Assembly: GCA_028702395.1 (NCBI GenBank)
Contig: JAQVOV010000003.1
Location: 7,155-28,522, forward strand
From: Candidatus Omnitrophota bacterium
GTDB lineage: Bacteria; Omnitrophota; Gorgyraeia; JABMRN01
Reading direction: 5' to 3'
Length of the DNA stretch: 21,368 nucleotides
In this document: positions 15,685-21,368 of the stretch, piece after piece
Numbering within the stretch: position 1 is the first letter of the stretch
How the letters are laid out: every line of letters starts with the position of its first letter
Position numbers and translations under genes: made by a program
Notes under the pieces: generated by a model
What the model was told of the DNA's origin: nothing
Databases searched by the model: none
The model's input: the letters and a program-made list of their open reading frames with translations, nothing else

Positions 15685-15820
15685 TTAGCTATCAGCTGTC
15701 AGCTTTCAGCTATCAGCTAGCAGACAAGACAAGGGAATGATAGTCCTAAATGAGTTTTTGATAAAATGGTAATTGGGTTTCCTGAAAGCTGATAGCCGAA
15801 AGCTAAATGCTGAAGGCTTT
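15685..15820. repeat. Word-arm element H (AGCTATCAGCTTTCAGC words)
   Basis: Left arm AGCTATCAGCTGTCAGCTTT and onward (15687-15723), right arm CTGAAAGCTGATAGCCGAAA and onward (15782-15818). The middle on the minus strand contains CTCATTTAGGAC, shared with the core at 16340-16351, so this element lies in reverse orientation. It has the same arm word as element J (17823-17980). Confidence 0.85.
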
Positions 15821-15970
15821 TTTGGTGTCAAGGGTCATGTGTAGTAAGTCATGCGTCTATATCTCTAGAGAGAAAGGGGCAACCATACAATTGATCATCA
15901 TATTATGATATAACTTACTTATGAAGGAACAGTATTGCACGTTACAAAAGGTCTAATTCACTTACAATAT

Positions 15971-16192
15971 TTAGCTGCCACTTGACTGAAGTTCTCCACC
16001 TACAGCCCACGTTTCTTGTGCACCTCTTACGGATCTAATACATACCGGAACTAGAGCTCCACCATCTCCTATACAGGATGTTCTTGTTCCATTCGTCCAC
16101 AAATAGTTTCCCCCTACTTGACAGACCTGTATTATAGCTTGTTCGGAATCAAGTTTAATAGCTCTTATTTTTGGTTCAATATATTTTTTCAT
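15971..16192 (-). CDS. Orphan Cys-containing leader-type peptide (possible RiPP-like precursor)
   Basis: 73 residues starting MKKYIEPKIRAIKLDSEQAI, an N-terminal pattern (K-Y-x-x-P-K-I-x-x-I-x-L-x-x-E-Q-A-I) resembling leaders of small modified-peptide precursors. It continues QVCQVGG, then a variable, Gly/Ser/Thr-rich C-terminal part with Cys24, Cys40, Cys51 and GG at 27-28, 44-45 and 65-66. No signal peptide or membrane segment. No radical-SAM enzyme, YcaO, protease or exporter gene is adjacent; the ABC ATPase 1.8 kb away lacks a peptidase domain. ATG 16192 has no Shine-Dalgarno; a TGATATAAT box ends 6 nt before it, so the mRNA is probably leaderless. Gene reality is moderately supported; function is unknown. 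Confidence 0.6.
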   Translation of the reverse strand: MKKYIEPKIRAIKLDSEQAIIQVCQVGGNYLWTNGTRTSCIGDGGALVPVCIRSVRGAQETWAVGGELQSSGS

Positions 16193-16198
16193 AACTGT

Positions 16199-16207
16199 AT
16201 TATATCA
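16199..16207 (-). promoter_or_regulatory. Extended -10 box of a leaderless transcript (peptide gene)
   Basis: Minus strand TGA + TATAAT (16204-16199), then ACAGTT, then ATG. The transcription start would fall on or next to the A of the start codon. No good -35 is visible. Confidence 0.6.
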
Positions 16208-16249
16208 CAAAACAACTTTTGGGCGATATTTTATTATCAAAGGTTTTTT

Positions 16250-16277
16250 GTAGGGGCAATTCATGAATTGCCTCTAC
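16250..16277. repeat. GTAGGGGC palindromic element (copy 2)
   Basis: 28-nt near-perfect palindrome (14+14, no loop, one mismatch that is G-U in RNA) starting GTAGGGGCAATTCA. It shares its outer GTAGGGGC with the copy at 6449-6491 but has a different inner sequence. Confidence 0.85.
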
Positions 16278-16334
16278 TCTAGATCTCGGTATATTTTACA
16301 CAATACAAAAAACAGGTCTATCCCTAAGCTAAAA

Positions 16335-16500
16335 AACTACTCATTTAGGACATTCCGCTAACAGCCACGCGTAGCTTAAGCTCAGTATTCCACAGAAGAC
16401 ACAATACACATTACCCATGACACATAGCGCATTAGGTGTGTCCCGAAAACCCAGAACGTTCCACCAACCAGTACAACTAGTACTAACAGTTCAACTAAAT
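16335..16500. repeat. Composite word-repeat element I with two cores
   Basis: Within the 348-bp gap before the methyltransferase: core TTTAGGACATTCC (16344-16356); a GCGTAGCTTAAGCTCAG stretch; the ACACATTACCCATGACAC word (16406-16423); core CCCAGAACGTTCCAC (16450-16464); then ACCAGTACAACTAGTACTAA repeats to about 16496. Like element E it looks nested. No gene is visible in this gap. Confidence 0.7.
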
Positions 16501-16506
16501 TATCTT

Positions 16507-16535
16507 TTGTCTTTTATCTTTGAAAGTGTTATCAT
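16507..16535 (+). promoter_or_regulatory. Promoter of the methyltransferase gene (leaderless type)
   Basis: TTGTCT (16507-16512), 17 nt spacer, TGT + TATCAT (16530-16535), then ACCTAA, then ATG 16542. No Shine-Dalgarno. Same geometry as the peptide and GH5 genes. Confidence 0.6.
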
Positions 16536-16541
16536 ACCTAA

Positions 16542-17816
16542 ATGGAACTAACAATAGAAAAGATCGTATACCCTGGCAAAAGTCTTGCAAGAAAAGATGG
16601 CCAAGTTTTTTTTCTGGATGAAGGGCTTCCCGGAGAAATTGTCCAGGTGATGAATGTTCAGAAAAAAAACAACTTCTCGCAAGCTACTGTTTTTAAAATA
16701 ATACAACCTTCACACAATAGAATATTACCAAAATGCGAACACTATAAGATATGTTCTCCGCTTCAATACATTGATTATAAAGAGCAATTAATTATAAAAA
16801 CTGAACAACTTGCTGATATTTTTAAAAGTTTTACCACAAATCCTATTGCCATTGAAGCATCGCCTGATTCTTTTGGATATCGCAATAAAATATCCCTTAA
16901 CCTATTATGGAAAAGCAAAAGAGCTTTTCTGGCTTATAATATACGAGACACGCATAATAAATTTATAGATATAAATAATTGTTTTCTTGTTTCAGACAAT
17001 TTAAATGCTATATTAAAAAACACTGTACAACTAATCAATAAACACAAACACAAAGAGATAACAGGTGTTATTTTAAGAGAAAACTCCTGCGGCAAAGCAC
17101 ATCTGACCATTGATCTTTCTTCTGAGAAAAGTCTTGATAAGATCAAAAGGACTTTTACTGAAAACACTATCCCTAACCTCCTAGGAGTCGTTGCTTTACT
17201 TAAAAAAAATGATTTTATCCAATCAATCAACATACATGGGGCGAACTTTATAACAGAAAATATCCTTTCAAACATTTTTTCCATTGGTCCACTTTCTTTT
17301 TTTCAGATAAATACAGCAATGATAGAGCTTGTCTGTAAAGATATAACAAAAAACGTATCTTTTAAAAACAGTGACACGATTTTCGATCTTTATTGCGGAG
17401 TAGGAACTTTTGGGCTTATATTCTCAAAACAAGTCAAAGAAGTTATCGGTATAGAATCTGAAACAGCTAATACTTCGTTTTTCATTAAAAACTGTAAAGA
17501 TAATGATATTAAAAATGCTAAGGTCGTAACTTCAAAAAGTGAGGACGTTTGCAAACAATTAAAAGACATGCCATCTAATATCATAATCATGGACCCACCA
17601 AGAAGCGGAGTTCACAAAAACATCCTAAAAACTTTACTTGACGCAAGACACATGACCCATGACACACAACTCATATATTTATCCTGTGATCCAGTAACCA
17701 TGGCAAGAGATCTTGAAATATTAACACAAAAATATAAAATACATTTTTTAAAAGCCTATGATTTCTTTCCGCAAACACCTCATATAGAGACATTGTGTAT
17801 ATTAACTCGGAAATAA
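16542..17816 (+). CDS. RlmD/TrmA-family RNA (uracil-5-)methyltransferase
   Basis: 424-residue SAM-dependent RNA m5U methyltransferase: N-terminal TRAM domain (about 1-57), a cysteine segment, a central RNA-recognition region and a C-terminal Rossmann domain. SAM motif FDLYCGVGTFGL; MDPPRSG with Asp351; catalytic nucleophile in LIYLSCDPVTMARDL, Cys382. The Fe-S motif is incomplete: PKCEHYKICSPLQYIDY keeps Cys65 and Cys71 but has Leu74 where C-x5-C-x2-C is usual. Between DPPRSG and the active-site Tyr it is 4-5 residues longer than E. coli RlmD and B. subtilis YefA as I recall them, and the extra stretch (DARHMTHDTQ, 367-376) is encoded by a local repeat word. 23S versus tRNA target is unresolved. 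Confidence 0.9.
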   Translation: MELTIEKIVYPGKSLARKDGQVFFLDEGLPGEIVQVMNVQKKNNFSQATVFKIIQPSHNRILPKCEHYKICSPLQYIDYKEQLIIKTEQLADIFKSFTTNPIAIEASPDSFGYRNKISLNLLWKSKRAFLAYNIRDTHNKFIDINNCFLVSDNLNAILKNTVQLINKHKHKEITGVILRENSCGKAHLTIDLSSEKSLDKIKRTFTENTIPNLLGVVALLKKNDFIQSINIHGANFITENILSNIFSIGPLSFFQINTAMIELVCKDITKNVSFKNSDTIFDLYCGVGTFGLIFSKQVKEVIGIESETANTSFFIKNCKDNDIKNAKVVTSKSEDVCKQLKDMPSNIIIMDPPRSGVHKNILKTLLDARHMTHDTQLIYLSCDPVTMARDLEILTQKYKIHFLKAYDFFPQTPHIETLCILTRK

Positions 17817-17822
17817 CTAACT

Positions 17823-17980
17823 TTAGCTATCAGCTTTCAGCGATCAGCTGTCAGCCCTGTCTGACGCCTTACTGCAGGACGGGCATGGCAGGCAGGTTTT
17901 GGAACGTCAAAAAGTAGTTTAGGAAAACTGATTTGAGACTGTTCATTTGCTAAAAGCTAATTGCTGAAAGCTGATGGCTA
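17823..17980. repeat. Word-arm element J (AGCTATCAGCTTTCAGC words) with nested insert
   Basis: Left arm AGCTATCAGCTTTCAGCGAT and onward (17825-17856), right arm GCTAATTGCTGAAAGCTGAT plus GGCTA (to 17980). Inside lie a GC-rich block, GACGCCTTACTGCAGGACGG plus GCATGGCAGGCAGG (17863-17896), unlike the surroundings, and a core-like TTTTGGAACGTCAAA (17897-17911). It shares its arms with element H, so the two bracket the peptide and methyltransferase genes. Confidence 0.8.
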
Positions 17981-17984
17981 TTAA

Positions 17985-18731
17985 CTAGTGGCTATCTTTT
18001 ATCTTGAATATCTTATTTATATTCTCTTCTTTTAATATATCCTGTTTTCTGCCATGCATAGCTATCTTTCCATCTTTTAAGAACAGTCCATGGGTAAAAA
18101 CATCGATAACATCTTCAATATGATGTGTAACCAGTATAAATTGCGGGCAATTGGTTTTCTTTGAAAGTTTTTTTAAAAACCTGTACATCTTCATTCTTTG
18201 ACCGATATCAAGCTGACAAAATGGTTCATCTAATATAAGTATATCAATAGAGCTTACAATTGTCCGAGCAAAAAGAACTTTTAACTGTTCTCCTGATGAT
18301 AAATTCCCAAAAGGAGTATTTTCATATTCACTTATACCAAAAAACAGCATTTGTTCCTTAACTTTTATTTGCAGAGATTTATCCACACATCTACACACAC
18401 CTATTGAGGCATCTTTACCTGAAGCAATAACATCTTTGACCAAAACATTTGGTTTGATCCTTTTAAAAAGCCATGAAGAAAGATATCCTATTTTTTCTCT
18501 TATTTTCGGTATATATGTTTTTCCATAAGTGTTTTCCAGTATCTCAACAGTTCCTTTTTGCGGCCAAAGATATCCCATAATTATCTCTATAAGAGTTGTT
18601 TTCCCGCTTCCATTATTTCCCATAATGAACCAATGTTCTTTTTTATTAGCCGTCCAATTAAGATTTGAAAAAACTTGCTTTTCCCCTCGTATTATTGAGA
18701 TATTCTTCAATTTTATAGTTACCTGTGCCAT
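17985..18731 (-). CDS. Orphan ABC-type ATPase
   Basis: 248-residue single nucleotide-binding domain. Walker A GNNGSGKTT (38-46), signature LSSGEQ (144-149), Walker B DILILDEP (163-170) and H-loop VTHH (201-204) are all intact, so it should hydrolyse ATP. Overall order and spacing (NLNWTANKKEHWFIMGNNGSGK; GYLSSWL) resemble the ModF/YlmA-like group, whose members often lack a linked permease; none is present here. It could energise a transporter encoded elsewhere or act as a soluble ATPase. It has its own promoter (TTGTCT, 17 nt, TATAAT) and AAAGGA before ATG 18731. The substrate cannot be named. Confidence 0.88.
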   Translation of the reverse strand: MAQVTIKLKNISIIRGEKQVFSNLNWTANKKEHWFIMGNNGSGKTTLIEIIMGYLWPQKGTVEILENTYGKTYIPKIREKIGYLSSWLFKRIKPNVLVKDVIASGKDASIGVCRCVDKSLQIKVKEQMLFFGISEYENTPFGNLSSGEQLKVLFARTIVSSIDILILDEPFCQLDIGQRMKMYRFLKKLSKKTNCPQFILVTHHIEDVIDVFTHGLFLKDGKIAMHGRKQDILKEENINKIFKIKDSH

Positions 18732-18782
18732 TTTCTGTCCTTTTTTTGAAAACCATATTTCATACTCTTTAAACCTTTTTTA

Positions 18783-18811
18783 ATTATACGCCTATCATGA
18801 ACTAAAGACAA
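18783..18811 (-). promoter_or_regulatory. Promoter for the ABC ATPase gene
   Basis: Minus strand TTGTCT (18811-18806), 17 nt spacer, TATAAT (18788-18783). It is divergent from the GH5 promoter starting at 18841. Confidence 0.7.
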
Positions 18812-18840
18812 CATTTTATACCTTTTATGTTAAATTAGTA

Positions 18841-18868
18841 TTTACTCTTTATTTTTTTGTGTTAAAAT
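18841..18868 (+). promoter_or_regulatory. Promoter of the GH5 gene (leaderless type)
   Basis: TTTACT (18841-18846), 16 nt spacer, TGT + TAAAAT (18863-18868), then GAACTT, then GTG 18875. No Shine-Dalgarno is present. Confidence 0.55.
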
Positions 18869-18874
18869 GAACTT

Positions 18875-20098
18875 GTGACAAAACCTATCAATAAACTACA
18901 GATAAATAATGGCCTCATACTTGATCAAAACAACGATCCAGTATATCTTCGCGGAATAGCTTTAGGTGGATGGTTAATGATCGAAGGCTATATGTTAGCT
19001 GGACCTAATATAGCAGAACATATCTTTAAAGAAAAATTCATTAAAAAATTCGGCACAAAAGAACTATTATCCTTTATGGACGCATGGAGAAAGTCTTTTA
19101 TAACAGAGTCTGATATAGAAACCATTGCCTCTTGGGGATGTACTTGTATAAGGATACCTTTTAACTATAGGTTAATATGCTGTGAAGAAACCTTTAAGAT
19201 AGATGAAAAAGGGATATCTTTTCTAGATAATGTCATAAAGTGGTGTGAGAAATATTCTATATACTGTATTTTAGATATGCATGCAGCTCCAGGCAGTCAA
19301 AACCATGACTGGCACAGTGACTCTAATGGTAAATGTGAGCTTTTTGAGAACAAAGAATATTGGGATAAATTCCTTTTGTTATGGGATCATCTTTCAAAAA
19401 GGTACAAAGATAAGGATATTATTGCAGGATATGATGTTCTGAACGAACCTGTAGTGCCTCAAAACAAAGAACCTATTGTAAAAAAACTTTATGAAGATGT
19501 AATAAATATTATAAGGAAAAACAATGATAACCACATAATTTTTATTGAAGGCAATCAATGGTCACAAAGAATAGAATTCTTAACGGAAATAAAGGGAAAA
19601 AACATCTGTTACAGCACACATTTTTATGAGCCCTTGCATTATACTTTCAACTTCATAAGAGAACTGACTTATCCTGGGATAGTAGAAGGCGAAAAATGGG
19701 ATATAAAAAAGATCCAAGACCGCACTTCAGACTATTACAACAGCATAACAAAAAAGAAAACGCCTATATACGTCGGTGAATTTGGCATAAATGCAAGAGG
19801 TGATCATTATGGTGAAACTAATTGGGTAAAAGATGTATTAACTGTTTTTGATCAAAATGATTATCACTGGACATATTGGACTTATAAGAGCATGGCAACA
19901 CATGCTTTCCCTGATGGGATATTTAGAAATCTTAATAACCCACCATGGGTTAAGCGTGAAGGTCCTGTATATGGCATGGATAACATTCTCGATCACTGGA
20001 AAACATCTAAAAACGAAATAATAGACTCATGGAAAACCAAAGATTTCACGTTAAACAAACCATTACAAAGAATCATTTCTGATTTCATAAAACCCTAA
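18875..20098 (+). CDS. Glycoside hydrolase family 5 (endoglucanase/exo-glucanase-like), cytoplasmic
   Basis: 407-residue (beta/alpha)8 GH5 enzyme. It shows LRGIALGGWLMIEGYM near the N-terminus, CIRIPFNYR (91-99), ILDMHAAPGSQN (132-143), acid/base Glu191 in YDVLNEP, STHFYEP with His249, nucleophile Glu302 in YVGEFGIN, and the substrate-binding WTYWTYKSMA. The opening GGWLMIEG and AAPGSQN resemble exo-beta-1,3-glucanase-type subfamilies. No signal peptide or carbohydrate-binding module, so an intracellular oligosaccharide is the likely substrate. The start is GTG 18875; there is no Shine-Dalgarno, and a TAAAAT box 6 nt before it suggests a leaderless mRNA. It is monocistronic. Family certain, specificity not. 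Confidence 0.92.
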   Translation: MTKPINKLQINNGLILDQNNDPVYLRGIALGGWLMIEGYMLAGPNIAEHIFKEKFIKKFGTKELLSFMDAWRKSFITESDIETIASWGCTCIRIPFNYRLICCEETFKIDEKGISFLDNVIKWCEKYSIYCILDMHAAPGSQNHDWHSDSNGKCELFENKEYWDKFLLLWDHLSKRYKDKDIIAGYDVLNEPVVPQNKEPIVKKLYEDVINIIRKNNDNHIIFIEGNQWSQRIEFLTEIKGKNICYSTHFYEPLHYTFNFIRELTYPGIVEGEKWDIKKIQDRTSDYYNSITKKKTPIYVGEFGINARGDHYGETNWVKDVLTVFDQNDYHWTYWTYKSMATHAFPDGIFRNLNNPPWVKREGPVYGMDNILDHWKTSKNEIIDSWKTKDFTLNKPLQRIISDFIKP

Positions 20099-20282
20099 AT
20101 TAATGAGCATATGCCCATCGCTCTCTTTCCTCCCAGTTTTAGGGCCTGGCCCCAACACGGTGGAGAAGTGGCACTAACACTGTACAGAAGTGCCCCCTAA
20201 GACAGAAAAACGATATTATGTAATCAATTTTGAAAATAATAAAATAGGTATTTTATGTATGTTGGTTGTTATTTAGAGCTGC
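20099..20282. repeat. GH5-yjbQ gap with short direct repeats and hairpin
   Basis: Two 17-nt direct repeats, AACACGGTGGAGAAGTG (20154-20170) and AACACTGTACAGAAGTG (20176-20192), 14 of 17 identical with a 22-nt period. The hairpin GGCACT / AGTGCC (20170-20175 with 20189-20194) overlaps them. An adjacent GGGCCTGGCCCC block makes this segment much more GC-rich than its surroundings. No gene is visible. Confidence 0.6.
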
Positions 20283-20669
20283 TTAATTTGATTGAACCCA
20301 AACCTCGCGTAACCTAGGACCGTCAAACTCACAAAAATATATCCCTTGCCATGTACCGAGTTTAAGCTGTCCGCTTTCTACAATTATTTGTTCTGAAGCC
20401 CCTATCATTGAAGATTTTATATGACTATCTGAATTTCCCTCTGAGTGATAATAGCCTGAACTTGGCACTATTTTATTGAGCCCATAAATTATATCTCTTG
20501 TAACATCAGGATCAGCATTTTCATTTATTGTTATTGCAGCAGTTGTATGCGGAGTAAAAACTGTAATAACACCTTTCACAAACCCTAATTCATTAACAGC
20601 CTGTTGAACTTTATCTGTTATATCAATTAATTCATTACGCTCGCTTGTTGATACTTTTATTTTATGCAT
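20283..20669 (-). CDS. YjbQ-family (UPF0047) protein
   Basis: 128 residues from ATG 20669, preferred because AGAGG lies 5 nt upstream; the frame stays open to a TTG at 20684 with no advantage. Family hallmarks: FTPHTTAAITINENADPDV (about 39-57), HSEGNSDSHIKSSMIG, and the C-terminal LGTWQGIYFCEFDGPR. The family forms a small trimeric cytoplasmic protein with conserved His/Asp residues; a thiamine-phosphate-synthase-like side activity has been reported for E. coli YjbQ, but the physiological role is unsettled. It lies downstream of element B and the FluC-like tails on the same strand and may be read from a promoter outside the window. Confidence 0.93.
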   Translation of the reverse strand: MHKIKVSTSERNELIDITDKVQQAVNELGFVKGVITVFTPHTTAAITINENADPDVTRDIIYGLNKIVPSSGYYHSEGNSDSHIKSSMIGASEQIIVESGQLKLGTWQGIYFCEFDGPRLREVWVQSN

Positions 20670-20685
20670 TTTTGCCTCTTGCAAA

Positions 20686-20814
20686 GTTATCTGTTATATA
20701 TTATCTGTCTATGTGAATGGTGCTTTTAAATACGGTCTTTTAAAAGCCATTTCAGAACTTTCCAATACATATAACAGATTACACATAACACAAACTAAAT
20801 ATCTTTAAATCAAT
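20686..20814. repeat. Word-arm/core element B
   Basis: Left arm GTTATCTGTTATATATTATC, right arm ATAACAGATTACACATAACA (20770-20789), core ending TTCAGAACTTTCCAA (20751-20765), outer flank ATCTTTAAATCAAT. Second copy of element A (5303-5431) in the same orientation. The core also has AAATACGGTCTTTTAAAAGC, aligning with elements A and C. Confidence 0.85.
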
Positions 20815-20825
20815 ACTAACTAAAT

Positions 20826-20924
20826 TCACACCAGTTCCACCAAAGAAACACCTATCCTTAGAAGAGTAAAACCGAATACAACACTTATCGCAATATTTAA
20901 GAATGCAAACAGGTTTTGGCCGTT
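20826..20924 (-). pseudogene. FluC/CrcB-like C-terminal tail, copy 1
   Basis: The minus strand reads 32 residues NGQNLFAFLNIAISVVFG... ending SLVELV and a TGA stop, a single hydrophobic helix resembling the last membrane segment of CrcB/FluC fluoride channels. No start codon or upstream domain is attached; a hairpin precedes it. Its 3' end differs from the other copies and runs into native intergenic sequence, so it may be the original gene terminus. The FluC assignment is by pattern only. Confidence 0.45.
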
Positions 20925-20999
20925 ACAAAAATTGGGACTGACACTTTTTTCTTTTCCTATTAAATCCCAAGAAAATGGTGTCTGTCACTATTTTTGTAA

Positions 21000-21101
21000 T
21001 CATCCGATTAATTCTCCCAATGAAACACCTATTCTTAGAAGCGCAAAACCTAACACAACACTTATAGCAATATTTAAGAATGCAAACAGGTTTTGGCCGT
21101 T
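21000..21101 (-). pseudogene. FluC/CrcB-like C-terminal tail, copy 2
   Basis: 33 residues NGQNLFAFLNIAISVVLG, continuing FALLRIGVSLGELIG and a TGA stop. A hairpin lies on each side; the upstream hairpin contains in-frame stops (TAG, TGA), so the tail is not joined to the previous copy. Against copy 3 there are eight codon differences, seven of them synonymous. Confidence 0.45.
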
Positions 21102-21176
21102 ACAAAAATAGGGACTGACACTTTTTTCTTTTCCTATTAAATCCTAAGAAAATGGTGTCTGTCACTATTTTTGTAA

Positions 21177-21278
21177 TCATCCGATTAATTCTCCCAATGA
21201 AACACCTATTCTTAGAAGCACAAAACCTAACACAACACTTATTGCTATATTTAAAAAAGCAAATAGGTTTTGTCCATT
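21177..21278 (-). pseudogene. FluC/CrcB-like C-terminal tail, copy 3
   Basis: Encodes the same 33 residues as copy 2 except Ala20 to Val. All differences from copy 2 lie in the first 20 codons; the last 13 codons are identical. A fourth copy begins at 21354 (its stop codon and ELI codons) and is cut by the window edge, so the functional gene, if any, lies to the right. Confidence 0.45.
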
Positions 21279-21368
21279 ACAAAAATAGGGACTGACACTT
21301 TTTTCTTTTCCTATTAAATCCCAAGAAAATGGTGTCTGTCACTATTTTTGTAATCATCCGATTAATTC

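Larger units (their letters stand above)
15825..16423. repeat. Inverted word pair enclosing the orphan peptide gene
   Basis: GTGTCAAGGGTCATGTGTA at 15825-15843 is complementary at 17 of 19 positions to TACACATTACCCATGACAC at 16405-16423. The 73-codon peptide gene lies between them. The same word (17 of 18) occurs in the methyltransferase coding sequence at 17648-17665. Confidence 0.6.
20923..21368. repeat. 177-bp tandem array: hairpin plus gene-tail units
   Basis: Exact 177-nt period (59 codons). Each unit has a 77-nt hairpin (20923-20999, 21100-21176, 21277-21353) with arms beginning TTACAAAAATAGGGACTGAC and ending in the complement (about 20 of 22 pair), enclosing the 33-nt centre TTTTTTCTTTTCCTATTAAA..., followed by the FluC-like tail. 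The array continues past the right edge. Confidence 0.93.

Noticed and set aside
16934..17590. Minus-strand open frames opposite the methyltransferase
   Set aside because: Antisense to conserved SAM-binding sequence, with no start signals.
17985..18731. Peptide exporter for the orphan peptide
   Set aside because: The ATPase has no C39 peptidase or membrane domain and its own separate promoter; proximity alone does not support the link.
20670..20684. Upstream TTG start for YjbQ
   Set aside because: It would consume the AGAGG ribosome-binding site; ATG 20669 is better placed and matches family length.
20923..21368. Integron-type attC cassette array
   Set aside because: Units lack attC core sites and carry partial gene tails rather than whole cassettes; no integrase is in view.

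Overview
This is an AT-rich, gene-dense chromosomal window with a Gram-negative character. An ADP-heptose epimerase implies an LPS outer membrane. Most genes use Shine-Dalgarno starts and sigma-70-type promoters with 16-17 nt spacers. Gene content (regulatory PTS next to YvcK and a GH57 glucanotransferase, a 33-residue lysine-repeat protein, a short Cys-containing leader-type peptide) and the wealth of intergenic hairpins suggest an uncultured lineage such as Omnitrophota (OP3). That placement is inference; no marker gene here settles it.

Layout. 1-5906 (minus): an operon reading ptsN, yvcK, GH57 4-alpha-glucanotransferase, ptsH (HPr), ptsI (EI, 3' end just outside the window). No sugar permease is present, so it looks like a regulatory phosphorelay tied to carbon storage. 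6088-7002 (plus): tRNA-Lys, a nested repeat, tRNA-Gly, a PilZ protein. 7024-9019 (minus): a small exported protein, a polylysine histone-H1-like peptide, DNA polymerase IV. 9357-13000 (minus): CBS-GGDEF diguanylate cyclase, HldD, and citrate synthase behind a structured leader. 13269-15429 (minus): membrane-anchored SGNH hydrolase and class II fructose-bisphosphate aldolase. 15.6-18.0 kb: a repeat-rich island with an orphan 73-residue peptide gene and an RlmD/TrmA-like RNA methyltransferase. 17.98-20.7 kb: an orphan ABC ATPase, an intracellular GH5 hydrolase and YjbQ. 20.8 kb to the right edge: a 177-bp tandem array.

Non-coding signal. Almost every gap of 100 bp or more holds an element of one architecture: arms built from degenerate repeats of a 6-8 nt word (often as an inverted pair) around a core ending in about TTCAGAACGTTCCAC. 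The core recurs at least eight times while the arm word differs between loci. One word pair encloses the orphan peptide gene, and the same word sits in frame inside the neighbouring methyltransferase gene. At the right edge, a hairpin alternates with copies of what looks like the 3' end of a fluoride-channel (FluC/CrcB) gene; the two full inner copies differ almost only at synonymous positions. Three genes (peptide, methyltransferase, GH5) share a leaderless arrangement: an extended -10 box exactly 6 nt before the start codon.

Central metabolism is prominent (EI/HPr/EIIANtr signalling, YvcK, GH57, aldolase, citrate synthase), so the window links carbon-flux control with glycolysis/gluconeogenesis and TCA entry.
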